Positions 6,742-10,952 of a stretch of DNA of 10,952 nucleotides are shown here, in pieces. Every line of letters starts with the position of its first letter. Position 1 is the stretch's first letter. The stretch covers positions 46,996 through 57,947 of the forward strand of contig KL568541.1 of assembly GCA_000715605.1 (NCBI GenBank), given 5' to 3'. This stretch comes from Streptomyces speibonae. Its GTDB lineage: Bacteria; Actinomycetota; Actinomycetes; Streptomycetales; Streptomycetaceae. The translations under genes and the position numbers were made by a program. Under the pieces are notes generated by a model. The model was not told the origin of the DNA. It was given only the letters and a program-made list of their open reading frames with translations, and searched no databases.

Positions 6742-6845
6742 GAAGGGGAGTAGCCCTGTGCCGGACCGTCGACATACTGCTCAGCCCGCCTGAGCCGGCG
6801 CCCGGAGGCGGGCCTCACGACGTGGGGCCGGCCGGCGAGACCTTC
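6742..6845 (+). promoter_or_regulatory. yybP-ykoY manganese riboswitch
   Basis: The conserved signatures of the yybP-ykoY (Mn2+) aptamer are visible in order. The 5' strand GAAGG (6742-6746) runs into GGGGAGTAGC (6745-6754), followed by CATACTGC in the middle. The 3' strand GCGAGACC (6835-6842) ends in CCTTC (6841-6845). GAAGG and CCTTC pair as helix P1. Internal arms around 6787-6812 (CCCGCC/GGCGGG type) give a peripheral stem. This class binds Mn2+ and in many bacteria precedes manganese exporters, including UPF0016/GDT1 proteins, which is the gene that follows here. Expected logic: high Mn2+ turns the downstream gene on. Confidence 0.85.
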
Positions 6846-6850
6846 GGCAA

Positions 6851-6895
6851 GCAGTGCACGCCCGTGCCTCCCGGCACGGGTGCCGTGTGCGCTGC
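6851..6895 (+). terminator. Long hairpin downstream of the riboswitch (expression platform candidate)
   Basis: CCCGTGCC (6861-6868) pairs perfectly with GGCACGGG (6873-6880) around a 4-base loop. The flanks extend it: 6851-6860 pair with 6886-6895, with two G-U pairs and a five-base bulge. There is no T-tract, as is common in GC-rich actinobacteria. Directly after the aptamer and before the transporter start, it is the natural candidate for the structure the riboswitch controls, as a terminator or pausing hairpin. Confidence 0.55.
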
Positions 6896-6964
6896 CGAGC
6901 CGAGGTGTCCCGCGCAGGCCGCACAGCACTCTCGGTGGGGCAGCCCCGACCGATTGAGGAACCG

Positions 6965-7546
6965 TTGATCAGTCTGACCGTGACGGCCGTCGTCTTCGGC
7001 GTCGTCTTCCTCGCCGAACTGCCCGACAAGACCGCGCTCGCCGGACTCGTCCTCGGCACCCGCTACCGGGCCTCCTACGTCTTCGCCGGTGTCGCCGCGG
7101 CCTTCGCGGTGCACGTCGCGCTCGCCGTGGCCGCCGGAAGCGTGCTCACCCTGCTGCCGCAGCAGCTCGTGCACGCGCTCACCGGCGTGCTCTTCCTGGG
7201 CGGCGCGGCGATGCTGCTGTTCAAGAAGGACGACGGCGAGGAGGACGTCCGCAAGCCGGAGAACCAGTCCTTCTGGAAGGTCTCCGGGGCCGGGTTCATG
7301 CTGATCCTCGTCGCCGAGTTCGGCGATCTGACGCAGATCATGACGGCCAACCTCGCCGCCCGCTACGACGATCCGCTCTCCGTCGCCCTGGGGGCGGTGC
7401 TCGCCCTGTGGTCGGTGGCCGCGCTCGGTATCGTCGGCGGGAAGGCGCTGATGAAGCGCGTTCCGCTGCGGCTGATCACGCGGATCGCGGCGCTGCTGAT
7501 GCTCGGGCTCGGGGTGTGGAGCCTGTGGGAGGCGGTCGCCGGCTGA
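6965..7546 (+). CDS. TMEM165/GDT1 (UPF0016) family transporter, probable Mn2+ exporter
   Basis: This 193-residue integral membrane protein has about six hydrophobic segments in two related halves, the normal size for the family. Each half carries a signature: E-L-P-D-K-T at residues 18-23 and E-F-G-D-L-T-Q at 118-124. The acidic residues form the cation site in GDT1 proteins, which move Mn2+ or Ca2+ in exchange for protons. The central cytoplasmic loop is charged (KKDDGEEDVRKPE). The first motif has Pro where most members have Gly. I chose TTG 6965 because it puts the signature at the usual distance from the N-terminus and GAGGA (6956-6960) precedes it. The frame is open upstream but non-membrane-like. 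The Mn2+ riboswitch in its leader supports manganese efflux as the role. A perfect 11-bp hairpin lies just after the stop. Confidence 0.88.
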   Translation: MISLTVTAVVFGVVFLAELPDKTALAGLVLGTRYRASYVFAGVAAAFAVHVALAVAAGSVLTLLPQQLVHALTGVLFLGGAAMLLFKKDDGEEDVRKPENQSFWKVSGAGFMLILVAEFGDLTQIMTANLAARYDDPLSVALGAVLALWSVAALGIVGGKALMKRVPLRLITRIAALLMLGLGVWSLWEAVAG

Positions 7547-7555
7547 CCCGTGCCG

Positions 7556-7604
7556 GGGCGGACGTCGCGGGTCGTCGCGGGTGCGTCGTGGGTGACGTCC
7601 GCCC
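7556..7604 (+). terminator. Hairpin after the transporter gene
   Basis: GGGCGGACGTC (7556-7566) and GACGTCCGCCC (7594-7604) are perfectly complementary over 11 bp. The 27-base loop holds GTCGTCGCGGGT and a diverged second copy. It begins 10 bases after the transporter stop and has no T-tract. A Streptomyces-style terminator is the simplest reading. Confidence 0.6.
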
Positions 7605-7761
7605 TATGCGTCGGTGAACGGTCGGCGAACGCGGTGGCGGGATGCCCGGACTGTTTTGTACCGTGGGTGAACAAAGTGGCTCCCGCCCGTTCTCCCTGAC
7701 CGGCGGGCGGGGCCGCCTTGTCCCCTCCCGGCCCACCGCCCCACGCTCCTTGGAGTTGCCG

Positions 7762-8424
7762 ATGACGGCCACCGCCGTACTCACCGCCCGCGCCCTCCTG
7801 CTGGACATGGACGGCACCCTCGTCAACTCCGACGCCTCCGTCGAACGGGTCTGGCGGCGCTGGGCCGACCGCAACGGGCTCGACGGGGACGAGGTCATGA
7901 AGGTCGTGCACGGACGCCAGGGGTACGCCTCGATGGCCCTGCTGCTGCCCGGCCGGCCCATGGAGCAGAACTACGCCGACAACGCGCGCATGCTCGCCGA
8001 GGAGACCGCCGACACCGAGGGCGTCGTCGAGGTCCCGGGCGCCCGTGACTTCCTCGCCTCCCTCGCGGGCCTGCCGCACGCCCTCGTCACCTCCGCCGAC
8101 GTCGCCCTGTCCACGGCGCGGATGGCCGCCGCCGGGCTGGAGCAGCCCGGGGTGCGGGTGACGGCGGAGTCCGTCGGCGCGAGCAAGCCCGACCCCGAGG
8201 GGTTCCTGAAGGGCGCGGCGGAACTGGGCGTCGACCCGGCCGACTGCGTGGTCTTCGAGGACTCCGGCGCGGGCATCACGGCGGCGCGCGCGGCCGGCAT
8301 GCGCGTCGTGGGCGTCGGTCCCCGCGCGGGCCTCCACGCACCGGACGTCGTCGTACGCGACCTGACCCAGGTACGCGTGGAAGCCGCTCCCGACGGCACG
8401 ATCCGCCTCCACGTCACGCGGTAG
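7762..8424 (+). CDS. HAD-superfamily phosphatase (sugar-phosphatase-like)
   Basis: This 220-residue cytoplasmic hydrolase has all four HAD motifs. D15 and D17 lie in LLLDMDGTL (nucleophile and acid/base), T110/S111 in ALVTSAD, K142 in GASKPDPEGF, and E166/D167 in VVFEDSGAGI. A helical cap lies between motifs I and II (about residues 24-80), as in subfamily IA phosphatases such as the DOG/GPP-type sugar phosphatases and beta-phosphoglucomutases. The S-K-P-D-P and E-D-S-x-x-G-I wording favours the sugar phosphatase/GPP group, but the substrate cannot be fixed. TGGAG at 7751-7755 lies 6 bases before the ATG at 7762. The frame is open upstream to 7642, but that stretch has no family match I recognise. 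The gene is separated from the transporter by a hairpin and converges on the peptidoglycan-binding protein gene. Confidence 0.9.
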   Translation: MTATAVLTARALLLDMDGTLVNSDASVERVWRRWADRNGLDGDEVMKVVHGRQGYASMALLLPGRPMEQNYADNARMLAEETADTEGVVEVPGARDFLASLAGLPHALVTSADVALSTARMAAAGLEQPGVRVTAESVGASKPDPEGFLKGAAELGVDPADCVVFEDSGAGITAARAAGMRVVGVGPRAGLHAPDVVVRDLTQVRVEAAPDGTIRLHVTR

Positions 8425-8453
8425 CGGGGCCGGGAGCGGGGGCCCGGCGCCGC
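8424..8453. terminator. Bidirectional terminator between convergent genes
   Basis: GCGG (8424-8427) pairs with CCGC (8450-8453), and GCCGGG (8429-8434) with CCCGGC (8443-8448). Together they give a 10-bp stem with one mismatch and an 8-base loop. It fills the 29 bases between the HAD stop and the stop of the facing gene and could serve both transcripts. Confidence 0.6.
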
Positions 8454-10661
8454 TCAGAGCTCCGGCGTCTCCGCCTCCAGCCGCGCCCGGGTCTGAGGCC
8501 CGTACACCCCCATCTCCTCGCGGATCCCGCGCGTCCACTGGTAGGTGCGCACGGCCTCTTCCACACGGCGGTTGAACTGGCCGTGGAGCTCGTCGTGGTA
8601 GAGGAACACCCGCTTCAGGCGCTGCTGGAGCTCCACGACCTCCCCGCCCCGGTCGCCGCGGCGCAGCACCGGCGGGGTGTCGTCGCTGTCGTCGCCGCCG
8701 TCCTCGTCGCCGGGAGCCTCCACGGGCGCGGAGGACGCCGACCCCGTCGGGGACGGCTCGGCCGCCCGGTCCGACGTGGTCGGCGAGGCGCTGGACGCGG
8801 TGGGCGACGGTGCGGTGGCCGAGGGGCTCGCGCTCGTCGAGGGGGAGCCGGAGGGGGAGGCCGACGCGGTCGGCGCGATGTCGGACGCACCGCCCGTCGG
8901 CTCGGCGGACGGCGCCTCGGAGGACGGGTCCGGCACGCCCTCCCGGACCTCCTCGGGCGCCGAGTCGTTCCGGGACGGCGTCTCGTACGAGAACAGCCCG
9001 CTCGCCCAGCCCGCCGCGCCCACGACGAGCACGACGGCCCCGGCGACCGCGAACAGCACGCCCCGGCGACGCCGGCCCGGCGGCACCTCGTCGGGGCTCT
9101 CCGGCGCGGCCACGTCGGGCACCCGTGCGATCGGCTGGGTCCTGTCGAACAGGTCCAGGTCCGTGGCGCTCGGCCGCGTCGCCGCCGGCCCCAGGGGCGT
9201 CGGCAACACCCTCCCCGCCCCCGGCCCCACGGCACGCAACGTCATCGTCTCGTCGACCGCCGGAGAAGCGCCGTCACCGCCGGCGGACGCGGAGGGCTGC
9301 CCGCCCGGGGAGGCGTGGTGCCCGCTCACGGGAGCGTGAGACGCGCCCGGGGAGGGGTTGCGCCCGCTGTCGGGGGCATCGGCTCCGCCCAGGGACGCGT
9401 CATGGGGGACGTGGTGCCCGCCGGCGGAGGCGTGTGGCCCGCTCACGGGAGCGTGAGGCGCGCTCCCCGAGGAACCGGCCCCGCCTGCGGGGGCGCCGGT
9501 CCAGCCCGTGGAGGCGTGGGGCTGCCCGCCCGAGGAGGCGGGTGGCCCGCTCGCGGAGGTATGGCGATCGCTCGGGGAGGCGGGGTGCTCGCTCGCGGGG
9601 GAGTGAGACGTGCTCACCGGGGAGCCAACCCCGCCGGTGGAGGAGTCACCCCCGCCCGCAGGGGCTCCGGTCCCGCTCACCGAGGTGTGGGGCCCGCCCG
9701 GGTACGTGCCGTGTCCGTCTGAGGGGAGGCCGGGTCGGCTCGCGGTGGCGTGGGGATCGCTCGGGGCGGCGTCATGCCCGTTCGCGGGTTCGTGGGGCCC
9801 GCCGGGGGAGACGTGGTGACCGCTCACGGGGCGCGGGCTCGCCGACGGGCCGGCCCCGCCCGTGGGGACGCCGGCCCCGCCGACTGAGGCGTGGGGCCCG
9901 CTTGCGGAGGCGCCGTGCCCGTTTGCGGGGCCGCGGGGCACGCCCGTGGAGGCGTTTCCGCTCGCGGAGGCGCCATCCCCGCCCGCGCGGACGTCGGGCC
10001 TGCTCACCGAGGCGTGGGGCCCGTTCGCGGGGACGTCGGTGCCGCCCACGGAGGTGTCACGCCCGCCGGCCTCGATGTGCGGCCCGCTCGCGGAGGGGCC
10101 GGGCCCGCCTGGGGAGGTGCCGTGTCCGTTGGCGGGCAGGCCGGTCCCGCCTGCGGAGGAGCCGCCGCCGCCCGTGTGGGCGCCGGGCCTGCTCGCGGCG
10201 AGGCCACCCCTGCCTGCGGAGGTGCCGCCACCGCCCGCGTGGGTGCCGGGCCCGTCGGGGCCGTCCGTCGAGGTGTCACGTCCGCCGGCCTGGATGTGGG
10301 GCCCGCTCGTGCCGGCGCCGGCGCTGCCACCGACCGTGAGGGAGCCGCTCTCGCCCGTGGGAGAGAGGTCGCCCCCGTCGGCGGCGGCGCCGGGCGCGGA
10401 TTCCCGTGGCCGGCCGGAGGCGTCCGGGCGGCTCGGTGCCGGCGACCCGTCCGGCGTACTCCGGGGCGTTCTCGTCGCCCCGTCCAGGTCGACGTACGGC
10501 CTGATCCGCAGCGGGTCGAAGTCCTCCGCCGCCGCGGCCTCCGCCGTGCGTGCGTCGCGGAGGGCGTCGGACGCACGCGTCGTGCACGCGCAGGAAGGCG
10601 TGTTGTCCCCGTTTCTCCGCGCACCGCACTCCGGGCACGGGGTGCCGTTCGGCTGATCCAC
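8454..10661 (-). CDS. Membrane-anchored peptidoglycan-binding protein with expanded repetitive linker
   Basis: This 735-residue protein is of a type frequent in Streptomyces. An N-terminal zinc-ribbon-like segment has C9, C12, C24 and C26 (C-P-E-C ... C-A-C), then the conserved stretch SDALRDARTAEAAAAEDFDP. A very long low-complexity part (about residues 70-460) is rich in Gly, Ser, Ala, Pro and His, with recurring units such as SGPHIQAGGRDTS and SGPHIEAGGRDTS. One transmembrane helix lies at about 533-553 (RRRRGVLFAVAGAVVLVVGA), giving a cytoplasmic N-terminus. Outside follows a Ser/Thr/Pro/Glu-rich linker (555-655) and a peptidoglycan-binding domain (about 660-735, VLRRGDRGGEVVELQQRLKR). 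The start is GTG 10661 behind GGGGAGGGA. It probably links the cell wall to something in the cytoplasm; partner unknown. The repeat-rich linker seems unusually long and could be misassembled. Confidence 0.85.
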   Translation of the reverse strand: MDQPNGTPCPECGARRNGDNTPSCACTTRASDALRDARTAEAAAAEDFDPLRIRPYVDLDGATRTPRSTPDGSPAPSRPDASGRPRESAPGAAADGGDLSPTGESGSLTVGGSAGAGTSGPHIQAGGRDTSTDGPDGPGTHAGGGGTSAGRGGLAASRPGAHTGGGGSSAGGTGLPANGHGTSPGGPGPSASGPHIEAGGRDTSVGGTDVPANGPHASVSRPDVRAGGDGASASGNASTGVPRGPANGHGASASGPHASVGGAGVPTGGAGPSASPRPVSGHHVSPGGPHEPANGHDAAPSDPHATASRPGLPSDGHGTYPGGPHTSVSGTGAPAGGGDSSTGGVGSPVSTSHSPASEHPASPSDRHTSASGPPASSGGQPHASTGWTGAPAGGAGSSGSAPHAPVSGPHASAGGHHVPHDASLGGADAPDSGRNPSPGASHAPVSGHHASPGGQPSASAGGDGASPAVDETMTLRAVGPGAGRVLPTPLGPAATRPSATDLDLFDRTQPIARVPDVAAPESPDEVPPGRRRRGVLFAVAGAVVLVVGAAGWASGLFSYETPSRNDSAPEEVREGVPDPSSEAPSAEPTGGASDIAPTASASPSGSPSTSASPSATAPSPTASSASPTTSDRAAEPSPTGSASSAPVEAPGDEDGGDDSDDTPPVLRRGDRGGEVVELQQRLKRVFLYHDELHGQFNRRVEEAVRTYQWTRGIREEMGVYGPQTRARLEAETPEL
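9290..10330 (-). repeat. Degenerate short tandem repeats encoding the linker
   Basis: This kilobase is built from variable short units around GAGGCG, TGGGGCCCG and CTCGCGG. Longer exact copies include CCCGCTCACGGGAGCGTGAG at 9321-9340 and 9438-9457 (117 bp, 39 codons apart) and GAGGCGTGGGGCCCG at 9886-9900 and 10009-10023. All spacing checked is a multiple of three, so repeat change keeps the frame. It encodes the Gly/Ser/Pro/His part of the peptidoglycan-binding protein. The bias also leaves all opposite frames open, producing false long ORFs. Confidence 0.75.
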
Positions 10662-10819
10662 GTGTGGTCCCTCCCCTCGCGAACTCCAGAGATTATGCAG
10701 ATCTTCTTCACACTCCCGCCCGCGCGCCCCCGGAATGCGAACTTCCGGCCGGACTCAACAGGCCATAACAGGTCACACCGATCACGATGGATGGGAAACC
10801 AGTACCCGTGGAGGTGTTC
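10662..10819. promoter_or_regulatory. Divergent promoter region between peptidoglycan-binding protein and MFS genes
   Basis: On the minus strand CATAAT (10697 to 10692) is a good -10 box, about 31 bases before the GTG, with the GGGGAGGGA ribosome binding site in between; the -35 is not recognisable. On the plus strand CATAAC near 10763 is a weaker candidate for the MFS gene. Confidence 0.4.
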
Positions 10820-10952
10820 ATGGCCGACGACGCGCAGCCCGCCCCCCGCGGCAACGTCCTCATCTCCATCGGCGCCCTGCTGCTCGGCCTGCTGCTCGCC
10901 GCCCTCGACCAGACCATCGTGTCCACCGCGCTGCCCACCATCGTCAGCGACC
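10820..10952 (+). CDS. DHA2-family MFS drug exporter, N-terminal part (truncated by window edge)
   Basis: Only 44 codons are visible. A short polar start (MADDAQPAPRGN) leads into a first transmembrane helix rich in Leu and Ala (ISIGALLLGLLLAALDQTIV), then STALPTIVSD. The L-D-x-T-I-V-x-x-A-L-P-x-I motif at the end of helix 1 is typical of 14-helix DHA2 (EmrB/QacA type) proton-driven multidrug exporters, which are common in Streptomyces. GGAGG (10810-10814) lies five bases before the ATG at 10820, making the start firm. The gene is divergent from the peptidoglycan-binding protein gene. The substrate cannot be inferred from this piece. Confidence 0.88.
   Translation, partial: MADDAQPAPRGNVLISIGALLLGLLLAALDQTIVSTALPTIVSD

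Noticed and set aside
9290..10330. CRISPR array
   Set aside because: Repeats are degenerate, variable in length, in frame with a coding region and lack regular spacers.
8583..10656. Plus-strand ORFs of up to 509 codons opposite the peptidoglycan-binding protein
   Set aside because: They are Arg/Pro/Gly-rich, cover mainly the repeat region and match no family. The minus-strand reading has a zinc ribbon, membrane helix and binding domain.

Overview
The window is high-GC actinobacterial DNA, most likely from Streptomyces. The base composition, GTG and TTG starts, and several recognisable Streptomyces-type proteins point that way. The first 17 bases are not genomic: they match the inner end of the Tn5 mosaic end used in transposase-based sequencing libraries, so the left edge is probably a raw contig end.

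Layout from left to right. (1) The N-terminal 158 codons of a PhoD-like metallophosphatase, minus strand, cut by the contig edge. (2) The 3' part of a secreted HNH/DUF1524-type nuclease gene, minus strand. (3) A mobile element of about 5.33 kb (864-6191) with two overlapping tyrosine recombinase genes, a small DUF6262/TnpC-like gene and a divergently oriented small-molecule-type methyltransferase as apparent cargo. This is the tnpA-tnpB-tnpC plan of the Tn554 family. (4) The 5' part of the same nuclease gene, minus strand. (5) A divergent leader with a yybP-ykoY type manganese riboswitch and a long hairpin, followed by a TMEM165/GDT1 family transporter, plus strand. (6) A HAD phosphatase, plus strand. 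(7) A convergent, 735-residue membrane-anchored protein with an N-terminal zinc ribbon, a very long repetitive linker and a C-terminal peptidoglycan-binding domain, minus strand. (8) The start of a DHA2-type MFS exporter, plus strand, cut by the right edge.

The main result is the element boundary. Both nuclease fragments end on the same six bases (GAGGTG on the plus strand, at 858-863 and 6192-6197). Removing one copy with everything between them restores a continuous 214-codon frame through the conserved D-H-L-V-P-L motif. The six-base core is exactly the His-Leu codon pair of the nuclease active-site motif. A mobile element has therefore entered the catalytic codons of a conserved host gene, much as Tn554 uses a site in radC. 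The ends share a short inverted TATCCG next to the core, and the left end has a repeat recurring at exactly 78 bp that looks like recombinase-binding DNA.

The two recombinases keep all catalytic residues, so the element may still be mobile. The methyltransferase has no visible DNA- or rRNA-methylase motif. In the right flank, the riboswitch and transporter read as one unit: manganese sensing controlling manganese efflux. The remaining genes are ordinary Streptomyces chromosomal genes, apart from the strongly expanded linker of the peptidoglycan-binding protein.
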